The notes beneath the pieces are model-generated. The model was not told the origin of the DNA and did not search any database. It saw nothing but the letters and a program-made list of their open reading frames with translations. A program made the translations under genes and the position numbers. A stretch of 64,000 nucleotides of DNA from Curvibacter delicatus NBRC 14919. GTDB taxonomy: Bacteria; Pseudomonadota; Gammaproteobacteria; Burkholderiales; Burkholderiaceae_C. The stretch spans positions 1 to 64,000 of the forward strand of contig NZ_BCWP01000001.1 of assembly GCF_001592265.1 (NCBI RefSeq). Reading direction: 5' to 3'. Of the stretch, positions 9,135 to 19,300 are shown one piece after another. Position 1 is the first letter of the stretch. Every line of letters starts with the position of its first letter.

Positions 9135-10558
9135 GCGCCATGATGACCCTGCAACAGGTCGCACAGTGGGTGGCGGGTGCGCAGCTTGTCGGTGACGGTG
9201 GCGTGGCGGTGCTGCGTGTGCACACCGATACCCGTACCTTGCAGGCGGGTGATCTGTTTGTTGCGCTCAAGGGTGAGCGTTTTGATGCCAACGATTTCCT
9301 GGCCGAGGCCCGGGCCAAGGGTGCCGTGGCAGCGATCTGCTATGACGAAGCAGCACTGCGTGCTGCCGGACTGCCCGGTGTGGTGGTGGCCGACAGCAAA
9401 CTGGCCCTGGGCCAGCTGGCTGCCGGCTGGCGTACCCAGTTCAAGCTGCCGCTGATTGCCGTGACCGGCAGCAACGGCAAGACCACGGTGACGCAGATGA
9501 TTGCCGCCATCCTGCGTGCCTACTGCCCGCAGGCCATGCTGGCCACGGAAGGCAACCTGAACAACGAGATCGGTGTGCCGCTCACCGTGCTGCGCTTGCG
9601 CCCAGGTCATGAACTGGCCGTGGTCGAACTCGGCATGAACCACCCGGGTGAGATTGCCGTGCTGGCCGCCATTGCACAGCCGACCGTGGCGCTGGTGAAC
9701 AACGCGCAACGCGAGCACCAGGAATTCATGGCCACCATCGAGGCCGTGGCGCGCGAAAACGGTGCAGTGATCGAGGCGTTGGCTGCCACTGGCACCGCGG
9801 TCTTCCCGGCGGACGATACCTACAGCGCACTGTGGCATGACCTGTCAGGTACACGACCGCAACTGACCTTCGCCCTCACGTCCGACACGACAGCGGCCGA
9901 CCTGAGCTGTGCTGCACCGCAATGGGCGAACAACGCCTGGCAGATCCAGGCGCACACGCCGGCTGGCCCGCTGGCCTACACCCTGCAGGTGGCTGGCCTG
10001 CACAACGTCAAGAACTCGCTGGCAGCTGCAGCCTGTGCGCTGGCCGCTGGCGTGCCGTTGGCAGACATCGCACGTGGGCTGGAAGCTTTTGAGCCGGTCA
10101 AGGGCCGTTCGCGTGCGCTGGCAGTCGAGTTGGCCGGTCGCACGATCACCTTGGTGGACGATAGCTACAACGCCAACCCCGACTCGGTGCGTGCCGCCAT
10201 TGACGTGCTGGCCGGTCTGCCCGGGCCGCGCCTGCTGGTGCTGGGTGACATGGGTGAGGTCGGCAGCGAAGGCCCCCGTTTCCACGCCGAGGTCGGCGCT
10301 TATGCCCGCGAACGCGGCGTCGAGATGCTGTTCGGACTGGGCGAGCAGGCGGCCGTGTCCGTGCAGCACTTCTCGCAGCCATCGGTCCAGGGCTGCCATT
10401 TCACGGATATCGAGACGCTGAACACCGCCGTGCTCAGCACGCCGCCTGACCTGCGCAGTGTGCTGGTCAAGGGCTCACGTTTCATGCGCATGGAGCGTGT
10501 GGTGCAGGCCATCACGGCGTGCGCGCAACAGAACAAGGAACCCATTCATGCTGCTTAG
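9131..10558 (+). CDS. murF: UDP-MurNAc-tripeptide:D-Ala-D-Ala ligase MurF
   Basis: Adds the D-alanyl-D-alanine dipeptide to complete the UDP-MurNAc-pentapeptide. The product is 475 residues. The ATP loop TGSNGKTT is at about 112-119; the Mur ligase middle motif [10 protein letters not shown] and the C-terminal [16 protein letters not shown] and LGDMGEVG blocks are all present. It begins by a 4-nt overlap with murE and runs 11 nt into mraY. A second ATG four codons downstream is possible. Substrate from the neighbouring DdlB. Confidence 0.97.
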   Translation: MSAMMTLQQVAQWVAGAQLVGDGGVAVLRVHTDTRTLQAGDLFVALKGERFDANDFLAEARAKGAVAAICYDEAALRAAGLPGVVVADSKLALGQLAAGWRTQFKLPLIAVTGSNGKTTVTQMIAAILRAYCPQAMLATEGNLNNEIGVPLTVLRLRPGHELAVVELGMNHPGEIAVLAAIAQPTVALVNNAQREHQEFMATIEAVARENGAVIEALAATGTAVFPADDTYSALWHDLSGTRPQLTFALTSDTTAADLSCAAPQWANNAWQIQAHTPAGPLAYTLQVAGLHNVKNSLAAAACALAAGVPLADIARGLEAFEPVKGRSRALAVELAGRTITLVDDSYNANPDSVRAAIDVLAGLPGPRLLVLGDMGEVGSEGPRFHAEVGAYARERGVEMLFGLGEQAAVSVQHFSQPSVQGCHFTDIETLNTAVLSTPPDLRSVLVKGSRFMRMERVVQAITACAQQNKEPIHAA

Positions 10559-11726
10559 CCTGGCCCAGTGGCTGCAAACCCTGTCACCCGAATTCGGATT
10601 TTTCCGGGTGTTCCAGTACCTGACGTTCCGCGCCGTCATGGCCGCCCTCACCGCTTTGCTCATGGGGCTGGTGGCAGGCCCCTACGTGATCCGACGCCTG
10701 ACCGCGCTCAAGATCGGCCAACCGGTGCGTGGCTACGGCATGGAGACGCACCTGGCCAAGAGCGGCACCCCCACCATGGGCGGCGTGCTGATCCTGCTGT
10801 CGATCGCCATCTCCACGCTGCTGTGGTTCGATCTCTCCAACCGCTTCGTCTGGATCGTGCTGCTGGTCACGCTCGGCTTCGGTGCCATCGGCTGGGTTGA
10901 CGACTGGCGCAAGGTGGTCAACAAGGACCCCGAGGGCATGCGTTCGCGCGAGAAGTATTTCTGGCAGTCGCTCATCGGCCTGATTGCCGCGCTGTACCTG
11001 GTGTTCAGCATTTCCGAGAGCAACAACCTGCGGGTGCTGGAGCTCTTCATCACCTGGGTGCGCTCCGGCTTCGACGTCAACCTGCCACCCAAGGCCGGCC
11101 TGCTGCTGCCTTTCATCAAGGAAGTGAGCTACCCGCTGGGCGTGTTTGGTTTCGTCATCATGACTTACCTGGTGATTGTGGGCGCCAGCAATGCCGTCAA
11201 CCTGACCGATGGTCTGGACGGCTTGGCCATCATGCCCGTGGTCATGGTGGGGTCGGCGCTGGGCGTGTTCGCCTACGTCACCGGCAGCGCGGTCTATTCC
11301 AAATACCTGTTTTTCCCCTACATCCCAGGTTCGGGCGAGCTGCTGATCTTCTGTGCCGCCATGGCCGGTGCCGGCCTGGCCTTCCTCTGGTTCAATGCCC
11401 ATCCGGCGCAGGTCTTCATGGGCGACGTCGGCGCACTGGCGCTGGGCGGCGCGCTGGGCACGATCGCCGTCATCGTGCGGCAGGAAATCGTGCTGGCCAT
11501 CATGGGCGGCATCTTTGTGGTGGAAGCGCTGTCCGTGATGTTGCAGGTCACGTACTTTAAGTACACGAAGAAGAAATACGGCGAAGGCCGGCGCATTCTG
11601 AAGATGGCGCCGCTGCACCACCATTTCGAGAAAAGTGGCTGGAAGGAGACGCAGGTGGTGGTGCGCTTCTGGATCATCACCATGCTGTTGTGCCTGATTG
11701 GCCTGTCGACCCTGAAACTGCGATGA
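10548..11726 (+). CDS. mraY: Phospho-MurNAc-pentapeptide transferase MraY
   Basis: Integral membrane enzyme that transfers phospho-MurNAc-pentapeptide to undecaprenyl phosphate, forming lipid I. The product is 392 residues with about ten membrane helices. Conserved segments include [11 protein letters not shown], the catalytic acidic cluster [22 protein letters not shown] and the C-terminal HHHFEKSGW. The start at 10548 ([10 protein letters not shown]) is chosen with AAGGA ten nt upstream; the frame is open further upstream but that part has no conserved sequence. It overlaps murF by 11 nt and murD by 4 nt. Confidence 0.97.
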   Translation: MLLSLAQWLQTLSPEFGFFRVFQYLTFRAVMAALTALLMGLVAGPYVIRRLTALKIGQPVRGYGMETHLAKSGTPTMGGVLILLSIAISTLLWFDLSNRFVWIVLLVTLGFGAIGWVDDWRKVVNKDPEGMRSREKYFWQSLIGLIAALYLVFSISESNNLRVLELFITWVRSGFDVNLPPKAGLLLPFIKEVSYPLGVFGFVIMTYLVIVGASNAVNLTDGLDGLAIMPVVMVGSALGVFAYVTGSAVYSKYLFFPYIPGSGELLIFCAAMAGAGLAFLWFNAHPAQVFMGDVGALALGGALGTIAVIVRQEIVLAIMGGIFVVEALSVMLQVTYFKYTKKKYGEGRRILKMAPLHHHFEKSGWKETQVVVRFWIITMLLCLIGLSTLKLR

Positions 11727-13693
11727 ATCCGAACGATCCCCTCAACCCCGGTGATGTGCCTGTACCGCCTCAGGAGGCGGTGACGCCGGTGCCCGCGCCG
11801 GGGCTGGAGACTGATGTGCCTGTGCCTGTGCCTGAGGCTGAGGCTGAGGCTGAGGCTGAGGCTGAGGCTGAGGCTGAGGCTGAGGCTGAGCCGACACTGC
11901 CTGCGGAGTCTGCATCGCAGCCGTCTGCGACAGAAGCGACTCCGGCACCCGCTGAGGCAGCCGCCAGCACGAAAGCGGTGCGACCGCTGCCAGAAACGCT
12001 CACGGCTGCACGCGATGCAGCAGCCTTTGTGGCACAACTGTTTGCCGAGGTGAGTGCGCCTGAGAGCGTTGTCCCGAATGCGCCGATGGAGGACGTGCAG
12101 CAGCCTGCTGAAGACAGCACGCCGGGAGAAGTTGACGTAACGCCGGCGAGCGCCGAGTCATCTGATGAGGTGGTGGCGTCGCCGCTGCAGGACCAGCCGG
12201 TGCTCATCCTTGGGCTGGGGGCTTCGGGGCTGGCCATGGCCCGCTGGTGCGTGCGCCTGGGCGCACGCGTGACAGTGGCCGATACCCGTGAAACGCCGCC
12301 GCAACTGGCGACCTTGCGCAGCGAGCTGCCCGAGGTGACCTTCCGCAGCGGCGCTTTCGACGCCGCGTTGATTGAAGGCAGTGACTTCCGCGCCGTTTTC
12401 AAGAGCCCCGGGCTGTCGCCGTCTACGGTGGCGCCGCTCTGGCAGGCGGCGCAGGCCATCGGCCTGTGGGTGGGCGGCGAGCTGGACCTGTTCGCGCGTG
12501 CCCTGCGCGATTTGCAGGTCGCGCAAGGCTATGCCCCCAAGGTGCTGGCGATCACCGGTACCAACGGCAAGACGACCACGACCTCGCTCACCGGCCAGCT
12601 GGTGGCCCATGCGGGCAAGACCGTGGCGGTGGCGGGCAACATCGGTCCCAATCTGCTGGATGTGCTGGCCCAGCAGATCGATGCAGGCACGCTGCCCGAG
12701 GTCTGGGTGCTGGAGCTGTCCAGCTTTCAGCTCGATGGCGTGCAGGGCTTCGAGCCCACGGCGGCTGTGGTGTTGAACCTGACGCAGGACCATCTTGACT
12801 GGCACGGCAGCATGGCAGCCTATGGTGCCGCCAAGGCGCGCATCTTTGGCGAACGCGGCCTGCTGGTGCTCAACCGCGATGACCCGGCGGTGATGGCCAT
12901 GCTGCCCGAGCCGGTGCGTGTCAAGCTGCAGAAGCCGCAGTGGCGCGAGTATGTGAGTTTCGGGCTGGAGATGCCCCAGCGTCCGGGTGACTTCGGCATC
13001 GAGATGGTCAATGGCATGGCCTGGCTGGTGCGCGCCATGGAGGCTGATGAAACGCAAAAGCGCAAGCGCGGCGAAGAGGTGGAGCTGTTCATCCAGCGCC
13101 TGATGCCGGCGGATGCGCTGCGCATCCGCGGGCGGCACAACGCCACCAATGCCCTGGCGGCCCTGGCCCTGGCTCAGGCGGCGGGCTGCAGCCTGGCGGC
13201 CGTGCTTTATGGCCTGCGCGAGTACCGCGGTGAACCGCACCGCGTGGAGCCTGTCACGATCGTGAACGAGGTCGAGTACTTTGATGACAGTAAGGGCACC
13301 AATGTGGGCGCCACCGTGGCGGCCCTGACCGGACTCGGTGCCGAGCGAAAGATTGTGGTCATCCTGGGCGGCGACGGCAAAGGCCAGGATTTCGCGCCGC
13401 TGGCTGCTCCCGTGGCGCGTTATGCACGCGCCGTGGTCCTGATCGGGCGTGATGCGCCGACGATTCAGTCGGCACTTGAAGGCAGTGGTGTGCCTCTGGT
13501 GAGCGCCGAATCCATGGCGCAGGCCGTGCAATTGGCCAGCCAATTGGCGCACGCAGGCGATGCGGTGCTGATGTCGCCGGCTTGCGCCAGCTTCGACATG
13601 TTTGACAACTACGAGCACCGCGCCCGCGTGTTCGTGGAGGCCGTGCAGGCGTTGGCGCAGGATGCCGGTGTGGCCGAGGGGGGCATGGCATGA
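11723..13693 (+). CDS. murD: UDP-MurNAc-L-alanine:D-glutamate ligase MurD with long low-complexity N-terminal extension
   Basis: Adds D-glutamate to UDP-MurNAc-L-Ala. The product is 656 residues, far above the 438 of E. coli MurD. The recognisable enzyme begins near residue 158 ([17 protein letters not shown]); the ATP loop TGTNGKTT is at 278-285, followed by ELSSFQLDG and [11 protein letters not shown]. The first 157 residues are proline/acid-rich and disordered in appearance, with an uninterrupted run of nine Glu-Ala pairs encoded by nine GAGGCT hexamers at 11834-11887. A further insertion around 415-445 ([16 protein letters not shown]) also adds length. The start ATG overlaps the mraY stop by 4 nt, so the extension is within the coupled frame and not a mis-called start. 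The next in-frame methionines lie deep in the domain, supporting translation of the extension. Confidence 0.93.
   Translation: MNPNDPLNPGDVPVPPQEAVTPVPAPGLETDVPVPVPEAEAEAEAEAEAEAEAEAEPTLPAESASQPSATEATPAPAEAAASTKAVRPLPETLTAARDAAAFVAQLFAEVSAPESVVPNAPMEDVQQPAEDSTPGEVDVTPASAESSDEVVASPLQDQPVLILGLGASGLAMARWCVRLGARVTVADTRETPPQLATLRSELPEVTFRSGAFDAALIEGSDFRAVFKSPGLSPSTVAPLWQAAQAIGLWVGGELDLFARALRDLQVAQGYAPKVLAITGTNGKTTTTSLTGQLVAHAGKTVAVAGNIGPNLLDVLAQQIDAGTLPEVWVLELSSFQLDGVQGFEPTAAVVLNLTQDHLDWHGSMAAYGAAKARIFGERGLLVLNRDDPAVMAMLPEPVRVKLQKPQWREYVSFGLEMPQRPGDFGIEMVNGMAWLVRAMEADETQKRKRGEEVELFIQRLMPADALRIRGRHNATNALAALALAQAAGCSLAAVLYGLREYRGEPHRVEPVTIVNEVEYFDDSKGTNVGATVAALTGLGAERKIVVILGGDGKGQDFAPLAAPVARYARAVVLIGRDAPTIQSALEGSGVPLVSAESMAQAVQLASQLAHAGDAVLMSPACASFDMFDNYEHRARVFVEAVQALAQDAGVAEGGMA
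11834..11887 (+). repeat. (GAGGCT)9 hexanucleotide microsatellite inside murD
   Basis: Nine perfect tandem copies of GAGGCT encode nine Glu-Ala repeats and are followed by one more GAG. The unit is a multiple of three, so slippage would change length without breaking the reading frame. Flanking codons (CCTGTGCCTGTGCCT) form a second, shorter tandem run. Confidence 0.95.
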
Positions 13694-14943
13694 ACACCTT
13701 GGCGCAACGCTTCACAGGCTGGCTGGGTGGCATGGCGCGCCCGGCTGGCGATGTGTTGCCGGTGCGCCTGGGCGGCATGCGTGGCGGTGCCGGCAGTGCG
13801 CCGGTGCGGATGTCGGGTTTTGATCAGGCGCTGATCTGGGTCACGGTGGCCCTGCTGATCTGGGGACTGGTGATGGTGTATTCAGCGTCGATTGCGATGC
13901 CGGACAACCCGAAGTTCGCACGTTATGCCCACACCCATTTCCTGACGCGGCACATGCTGTCGTTGGTGGTGGCGTTCGTGGCCGCGCTGATCGCTTTCCA
14001 GGTGCCAGTGGAAACCTGGGAGAAGCTGGCGCCCTGGCTGTTTGTCGCATCCTTGGTGCTGTTGATCGCGGTGCTGATTCCCGGCATCGGCAAGGGCGTC
14101 AATGGGGCACGGCGCTGGATCGCGCTGGGCATCATGAACTTCCAGCCCTCGGAGCTGGCCAAGTTCGCCGTGCTGCTGTACGCCGCCGACTACATGGTGC
14201 GCAAGATGGACGTGAAGGAGCGTTTCTTCCGCGCCGTGCTGCCGATGGGGGTTGCGGTGGCGGTGGTCGGCCTGTTGCTGCTGGCCGAGCCCGACATGGG
14301 CGCCTTCATGGTGATCGCCGTCATCGCCATGGGCATCCTCTTCCTGGGCGGCGTCAATGCCCGCATGTTCTTCCTGATCGCTGCCGTCCTGGTGGTGGCC
14401 TTCAGCATGATGATCGCCTTCAGCGAATGGCGGCGCGAGCGCATCTTTGCCTACCTCAATCCCTGGGACGAAAAACACACGCTGGGCAAGGGTTACCAGC
14501 TGTCGCACTCGCTGATTGCCATCGGCCGCGGCGAGATCTTCGGCGTCGGTCTGGGCGGCAGTGTGGAAAAGCTGCACTGGCTGCCGGAGGCGCACACCGA
14601 CTTCCTGCTGGCCGTCATCGGTGAGGAGTTCGGCCTGATCGGCGTGCTGACCGTGATTGGCCTGTTTCTCTGGATGACGCGGCGCATCATGCACATCGGC
14701 CGCCAGGCCATCGCGCTGGACCGGGTCTTTGCCGGCCTGGTGGCGCAGGGGGTGGGCGTCTGGATCGGTTTCCAGGCTTTCATCAACATGGGCGTGAACC
14801 TCGGGGCTCTGCCAACCAAGGGCCTGACCTTGCCGCTGATGAGCTACGGCGGCTCGGCCATCCTGATGAATCTGGTGGCCCTTGCCGTGGTGCTGCGGAT
14901 TGACTTTGAAAACAGGCAACTCATGCACGGAGGCCGTGTATGA
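13690..14943 (+). CDS. ftsW: Septal peptidoglycan polymerase FtsW (SEDS)
   Basis: SEDS-family glycosyltransferase that polymerises lipid II at the septum together with FtsI. The product is 417 residues with about ten membrane helices after a 40-residue cytoplasmic N terminus. Family motifs: GLVMVYSAS near 57-65, [41 protein letters not shown] and the closing [10 protein letters not shown]. It overlaps the murD stop by 4 nt. Its own stop lies within the first copy of a 25-bp direct repeat that also carries the murG ribosome site and start. Confidence 0.97.
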   Translation: MNTLAQRFTGWLGGMARPAGDVLPVRLGGMRGGAGSAPVRMSGFDQALIWVTVALLIWGLVMVYSASIAMPDNPKFARYAHTHFLTRHMLSLVVAFVAALIAFQVPVETWEKLAPWLFVASLVLLIAVLIPGIGKGVNGARRWIALGIMNFQPSELAKFAVLLYAADYMVRKMDVKERFFRAVLPMGVAVAVVGLLLLAEPDMGAFMVIAVIAMGILFLGGVNARMFFLIAAVLVVAFSMMIAFSEWRRERIFAYLNPWDEKHTLGKGYQLSHSLIAIGRGEIFGVGLGGSVEKLHWLPEAHTDFLLAVIGEEFGLIGVLTVIGLFLWMTRRIMHIGRQAIALDRVFAGLVAQGVGVWIGFQAFINMGVNLGALPTKGLTLPLMSYGGSAILMNLVALAVVLRIDFENRQLMHGGRV

Positions 14944-15030
14944 GTGGTCTGTTTATTCAAAACATGGCACAGCGCGCAGCGCGCATGACGCGGCACGCGA
15001 CATGGCTCATGCACGGAGGCCGTGTATGAG
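14920..15030 (+). repeat. Duplicated ftsW-murG junction (25-bp direct repeat, 86-bp period)
   Basis: Positions 14920-14944 and 15006-15030 are identical over 25 bp. Each copy carries CACGGAGG as a ribosome site and GTATGAG containing an ATGA start/stop overlap. The first copy holds the ftsW stop, the second the murG start. The 61 bp between them (14945-15005) is unlike either gene. Confidence 0.95.
14940..15029 (+). CDS. Putative 29-residue coupling ORF between ftsW and murG
   Basis: ATG 14940 overlaps the ftsW stop by 4 nt and has GGAGG 5-6 nt upstream. The frame runs 29 codons and its TGA (15027-15029) overlaps the murG ATG by 4 nt. The peptide begins [11 protein letters not shown] and ends LMHGGRV, which is the same ending as FtsW because of the duplicated 25 bp. 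It may be no more than a duplication scar that preserves translational coupling, or a small basic peptide. No family is recognised. Confidence 0.4.
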   Translation: MSGLFIQNMAQRAARMTRHATWLMHGGRV

Positions 15031-16087
15031 CAAGTGCGCGCTCATCATGGCCGGCGGCACGGGCGGGCATATCTTCCCGGGGTTGGCCGTGGCCGAGGCC
15101 TTGCGTGCCCAGGGCTGGCGCGTGCACTGGCTGGGCAATGCCAGCGGCATGGAGGCCACGCTGGTGCCGCCACGCGGTTTCCCGCTCGAGACGATTGACT
15201 TTTCCGGCGTACGCGGCAAGGGCTTTGCCACGCTGGCCTTGCTGCCGTTGCGATTGCTCAAGGCCTTCTGGCAGAGCATCCAGGTGCTGCGCCGTGTGCA
15301 ACCAGACGTGGTGGTGGGGCTGGGTGGCTACATCACCTTCCCGGCCGGCCTGATGGGCGTTCTGCTCGGCAAGCCGCTGGTGCTGCACGAGCAGAACTCG
15401 GTAGCGGGCATGGCCAACAAGGTGCTGGCCGGTGTGGCGGACCGTGTTTTCACGGCCTTCCCCGACGCCATCAAGGGCGCGCAGTGGGTTGGCAATCCCT
15501 TGCGTGCAGCCTTCCTCCAGCAACCCGAACCGGCGGTGCGTTTTGCCGGCCGCAGCGGTCCCCTGCGTCTGCTGGTGGTCGGTGGCAGCCTGGGTGCCAA
15601 GGCGCTCAACGACACCGTGCCGAAAGCGCTCGCACTGATTCCGGCCGGGCAGCGGCCGCAGGTGACGCACCAGAGCGGCGCCAAGCAGATCGAGGCGCTG
15701 CGCGCCAATTACTCCGCCGCCGGCGTACAGGCAGAACTGACACCCTTCATCGACGACACGGCCCGGGCCTTTGCCGAGGCTGACCTCATCCTGTGCCGCG
15801 CCGGCGCCAGCACCGTGACCGAGATTGCCGCCATCGGCGCCGCCGCCTTGTTTGTACCTTTCCCTGCGGCGGTGGATGACCACCAGACCGCCAACGCACG
15901 CTTCCTGGTTGACCAGGGCGCGGGCCAGTTGCTGCCGCAACACGACATGACACCTGAAAGATTGGCTGAATTGCTACAAAAAACAGAGCGCTATGCGCTG
16001 ATTTCACAGGGCGTAGAGGCCAAAAAGCTTGCCAAAACTGACGCTGTCGCCCAAGTCGTGGCGGCGTGTGAGGAGTTGAGCCGATGA
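15026..16087 (+). CDS. murG: UDP-GlcNAc:MurNAc-pentapeptide-PP-undecaprenol transferase MurG
   Basis: Peripheral inner membrane glycosyltransferase that makes lipid II from lipid I and UDP-GlcNAc. The product is 353 residues, typical of the family. The glycine-rich N-terminal loop [10 protein letters not shown] is at 10-19; [12 protein letters not shown], the second Rossmann loop [11 protein letters not shown] and the donor-binding [11 protein letters not shown] and [14 protein letters not shown] follow. The ATG at 15026 is chosen because GGAGG precedes it and the usual MurG start follows; the frame is open upstream without homology. The C-terminal segment [20 protein letters not shown] coincides with DNA resembling a dispersed repeat at 15972-16030. 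Confidence 0.97.
   Translation: MSKCALIMAGGTGGHIFPGLAVAEALRAQGWRVHWLGNASGMEATLVPPRGFPLETIDFSGVRGKGFATLALLPLRLLKAFWQSIQVLRRVQPDVVVGLGGYITFPAGLMGVLLGKPLVLHEQNSVAGMANKVLAGVADRVFTAFPDAIKGAQWVGNPLRAAFLQQPEPAVRFAGRSGPLRLLVVGGSLGAKALNDTVPKALALIPAGQRPQVTHQSGAKQIEALRANYSAAGVQAELTPFIDDTARAFAEADLILCRAGASTVTEIAAIGAAALFVPFPAAVDDHQTANARFLVDQGAGQLLPQHDMTPERLAELLQKTERYALISQGVEAKKLAKTDAVAQVVAACEELSR
15972..16030 (+). repeat. Possible dispersed repeat copy embedded in the murG 3' end
   Basis: The stretch has GCTA, then A-rich sequence, GCGC, then ACAGGGCG and AGAGGCC in the same order and spacing as the element at 61976-62030. It is locally poorer in GC than the rest of murG. The similarity is partial, so the assignment is tentative. 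Confidence 0.4.
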
Positions 16088-17505
16088 AGCACGCCATCAA
16101 ACACATCCATTTCATCGGCATCGGTGGCTCCGGCATGTCCGGCATTGCCGAGGTGCTGTGCAATCTCGGCTACCAGATCTCCGGTTCCGACCTGGCTGAC
16201 AGCGCCACGCTCAAGCGTCTGGCAACGCTGGGCATCCGGACCTTTGTCGGCCATGCGCCGGCCAACATCGCCGGTGCCGACGCGGTGGTGACCTCCACCG
16301 CCGTGCAGGGTGACAACCCCGAGGTGCTGGCGGCGCGAGAGAAGCGCATTCCGATCGTGCCGCGCGCCGTGATGCTGGCCGAGCTGATGCGCCTGAAGCA
16401 GGGCATTGCCATTGCCGGCACGCACGGCAAGACCACCACCACCAGCCTGGTGGCCAGTGTGCTGGCCGAGGCCGGGCTGGACCCGACCTTCGTGATTGGC
16501 GGGCGTCTCAACAGCGCCGGTGCCAACGCGCGGCTGGGCCAGGGCGACTACATCGTGGTGGAGGCCGACGAATCGGACGCCTCCTTCCTCAACCTGATGC
16601 CGGTGATGGCGGTGGTGACCAACATCGACGCCGATCACATGGAGACCTACGGCCACGACTTTGGCCGGCTGAAAAAAGCCTTCATCGATTTCCTGCACCG
16701 CATGCCCTTCTACGGCACCGCGATCCTGTGCACTGATGACGCGGCGATCCGCGAGATCGTGCCTGAGGTCTCCTGCCCGATTACCAGCTACGGTTTCGAC
16801 GAAGGCGCGCAGGTGCGGGCGCTGAACGTGCGCGCGGTCGATGGCCAGATGCATTTCACCGTGCAGCGCCGCAACGGCGTGGTGCTGCCTGATCTGGAGG
16901 TGGTGCTCAACCTGCCGGGGCGCCACAACGTGCTCAATGCCCTGTCGGCCATTGCGGTGGCGGCCGAACTGGATATACCGGACGCGGCGCTGCTCAAGGC
17001 ACTGGCCGAATTCAGAGGCGTGGGCCGGCGTTTCCAGCGCTACGGGGAGGTGAACGCCAAGAACGGCGGCACGTTCACCGTGATCGACGACTACGGCCAC
17101 CACCCGGTGGAAATGGCGGCCACGTTGGCGGCGGCGCGTGGTGCCTTCCCCGGGCGGCGCCTGGTGTTGGCTTTCCAGCCACACCGCTACACCCGCACGC
17201 GCGACTGCTTCGAGGATTTCGTCAAAGTCATCGGCGAGGCTGACGCCGTGCTGCTGGCCGAGGTCTATGCCGCCGGCGAAACGCCCATCGTGGCGGCCGA
17301 CGGGCGGGCGCTGGCGCGCGCCTTGCGTGTGGCTGGCAAGGTAGAGCCCGTTTTCGTGGACGACATCGCCGCCATGCCGCAGGCGGTAGCGGACAACGCG
17401 CGGGACGGTGATGTGGTGATGTGCATGGGGGCGGGCTCGATTGGTGCGGTGCCGGCCAAGGTGGTGGAGTTGCAGGGCCAGGCGGCCCAGGCAAGAAAGA
17501 AGTGA
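16084..17505 (+). CDS. murC: UDP-MurNAc:L-alanine ligase MurC
   Basis: First amino-acid-adding Mur ligase, joining L-alanine to UDP-MurNAc. The product is 473 residues. The UDP-binding loop [15 protein letters not shown] is near the N terminus; the ATP loop [10 protein letters not shown] is at 111-120; [21 protein letters not shown], the RHNVLN block and [11 protein letters not shown] follow. Start ATG overlaps the murG stop by 4 nt; the stop overlaps the GTG chosen for ddlB. Confidence 0.98.
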   Translation: MKHAIKHIHFIGIGGSGMSGIAEVLCNLGYQISGSDLADSATLKRLATLGIRTFVGHAPANIAGADAVVTSTAVQGDNPEVLAAREKRIPIVPRAVMLAELMRLKQGIAIAGTHGKTTTTSLVASVLAEAGLDPTFVIGGRLNSAGANARLGQGDYIVVEADESDASFLNLMPVMAVVTNIDADHMETYGHDFGRLKKAFIDFLHRMPFYGTAILCTDDAAIREIVPEVSCPITSYGFDEGAQVRALNVRAVDGQMHFTVQRRNGVVLPDLEVVLNLPGRHNVLNALSAIAVAAELDIPDAALLKALAEFRGVGRRFQRYGEVNAKNGGTFTVIDDYGHHPVEMAATLAAARGAFPGRRLVLAFQPHRYTRTRDCFEDFVKVIGEADAVLLAEVYAAGETPIVAADGRALARALRVAGKVEPVFVDDIAAMPQAVADNARDGDVVMCMGAGSIGAVPAKVVELQGQAAQARKK

Positions 17506-18458
17506 GCGAGGACCAAGTGAATCTGGGAAAAGTAGCGGTGCTGATGGGCGGGGCGTCTGCCGAGCGCGACATTTCGATCATGTCGGGCAGCGGTGTGCTC
17601 AAGGCCTTGCAGTCGCGCGGGGTGGATGCGCATGCGTTTGACCCTTCGGAGCGGGATCTGGGCGATCTCAAGCGCGACGGTTTTGCGCGCTGTTTCATCG
17701 CGCTGCACGGCCGTTTTGGCGAAGACGGCACGGTGCAGGGCGCACTTGAATTGATGGGCATTCCCTACACCGGTTCGGGCGTGATGGCGTCCAGCATCGC
17801 CATCGACAAGGTCATGACCAAGCGCATCTGGCGCTCGGAAGGACTGCCCACGCCGGCGTGGGCACGGGTCGCAAGTGCCGAAGCCACCCGGGCGGCGTTT
17901 GCCGAACTCGGCGCCCCCATGATCGTCAAGCCGGCGCGTGAAGGCTCTTCCATCGGCCTGACCAAGGTGATGTCGGCCGACGAATGTGACGCCGCCTATG
18001 CGCGTGCCGCACAGGAAGATGAGCAGGTGCTGTGCGAGCAGTTCATCAGCGGTGATGAAGTCACGGTGCCGGTGCTCGGTACCGGCGCCCAGGCGCGCGC
18101 CTTGCCGGTGATTCGCATCGTGGCGCCCGGCGGCAACTACGACTACCAGAACAAGTACTTCACCGACGACACGCAGTACCTGGTGCCTTGCAGCCTGCCG
18201 GCGGGCGAGGAAGAGGCCATCCAGCAACTCGTGCTGAAGGCCTTCACCGTCTTGGGTTGCCGCGGCTGGGCCCGTGCGGACGTGATGATCGACGCCCGTA
18301 CCCGCCGGCCCTACCTGCTGGAGATCAACACCGCCCCCGGCATGACCAGCCATTCGCTGGTGCCGATGTCGGCGCGTGCTGCCGGTATCAGCTATGAAGA
18401 CCTGTGCGTGCGGCTGCTGCAGGCGGCCACACTCGACCATCCGCAGGAGCGTGCATGA
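17502..18458 (+). CDS. ddlB: D-alanine:D-alanine ligase DdlB
   Basis: ATP-grasp enzyme that makes the D-Ala-D-Ala dipeptide used by MurF. The product is 318 residues from GTG 17502, which overlaps the murC stop as GTGA; GTG 17517, five codons later with GAGGA 4 nt ahead, is equally possible and begins [12 protein letters not shown]. Motifs: [37 protein letters not shown] in the ATP-binding domain, and the metal/substrate block [15 protein letters not shown] near the C terminus. Confidence 0.96.
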   Translation: MSEDQVNLGKVAVLMGGASAERDISIMSGSGVLKALQSRGVDAHAFDPSERDLGDLKRDGFARCFIALHGRFGEDGTVQGALELMGIPYTGSGVMASSIAIDKVMTKRIWRSEGLPTPAWARVASAEATRAAFAELGAPMIVKPAREGSSIGLTKVMSADECDAAYARAAQEDEQVLCEQFISGDEVTVPVLGTGAQARALPVIRIVAPGGNYDYQNKYFTDDTQYLVPCSLPAGEEEAIQQLVLKAFTVLGCRGWARADVMIDARTRRPYLLEINTAPGMTSHSLVPMSARAAGISYEDLCVRLLQAATLDHPQERA

Positions 18459-19249
18459 CCCACAACCTGCCCGTCCCCCTGGACGTCAAGCTCATGAACC
18501 TGACCAGCAGGCTGCTGCTGGTCGCGTTTGTGCTGCTGGCGCTGGGGGCTGCGGCAGGGTGGGTGATGGCGCATCCCTTGTTCGCCATCCGGGGGGTTAC
18601 GGTGACAGGCGACGTGAACCACAACAACGCGCTGACGCTGCGAGCCAATGTGGCGCCGCAGTTGCGCGGCACCTTCCTCACCATCGATCTGGTGGCGGCG
18701 CGGCGCGCGTTCGAGGCCATGCCCTGGGTACGCCGTGCCGTGGTGCGGCGCGAATTCCCGGATCGGCTCAAGGTCATTCTGCAGGAGCACCAGGCCGTGG
18801 GTTACTGGGGTGCGGAGGGCGATTCGACACTGGTGAACAGTTATGGCGAGGTGTTCGAGGCCAATGTGGACGAGGTCGAGCAGGAGCTGCCGCGTCTGGA
18901 CGGCCCGCAGGGACAGTCGGTCCAGGCGCTTGCCATGTACCGCGCCTTGCAGCCACTGTTCGAGCGACTGGAGTTGTCGATCGAGGAACTGGACCTCACG
19001 GGCCGGGGCAGTTGGCGCGCCAAGCTGGATACCGGTGCGGAGATCGAACTCGGCCGTGGCACGGAAGAAGAGGTGGTGGCGCGTACACAGCGTTTCCTGG
19101 GGACCCTGACGCAGGTGACCTCGCGTTATGGCCGCTCGGTCACGTCATTGGAGTCGGCTGACCTGCGCCACCAGGAAGGGTACGCCATCCGGCTGCGCGG
19201 TGTGAGCACCGTCCTGCCGGAGGCGCAGAAGGCGCAAAAGAACCCTTGA
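18455..19249 (+). CDS. ftsQ: Cell division protein FtsQ
   Basis: Bitopic divisome protein that bridges early and late division proteins. The product is 264 residues: a 25-residue cytoplasmic start, one membrane helix at about 23-44 ([19 protein letters not shown]), then a periplasmic POTRA domain ([41 protein letters not shown]) and the FtsQ/DivIB beta domain. It overlaps ddlB by 4 nt and is followed after 51 nt by ftsA, as in most dcw clusters. Confidence 0.96.
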   Translation: MTHNLPVPLDVKLMNLTSRLLLVAFVLLALGAAAGWVMAHPLFAIRGVTVTGDVNHNNALTLRANVAPQLRGTFLTIDLVAARRAFEAMPWVRRAVVRREFPDRLKVILQEHQAVGYWGAEGDSTLVNSYGEVFEANVDEVEQELPRLDGPQGQSVQALAMYRALQPLFERLELSIEELDLTGRGSWRAKLDTGAEIELGRGTEEEVVARTQRFLGTLTQVTSRYGRSVTSLESADLRHQEGYAIRLRGVSTVLPEAQKAQKNP

Positions 19250-19300
19250 AGCGACAGAGCAAACAAACGTAGCGAGAAACAAAGACACACAGGACCGCAT

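Noticed and set aside
11834-11887. Tandem GAGGCT repeats as a CRISPR array
   Set aside because: Perfect 6-bp repeats without spacers, in frame inside murD; a microsatellite, not CRISPR. No other CRISPR-like array was seen.
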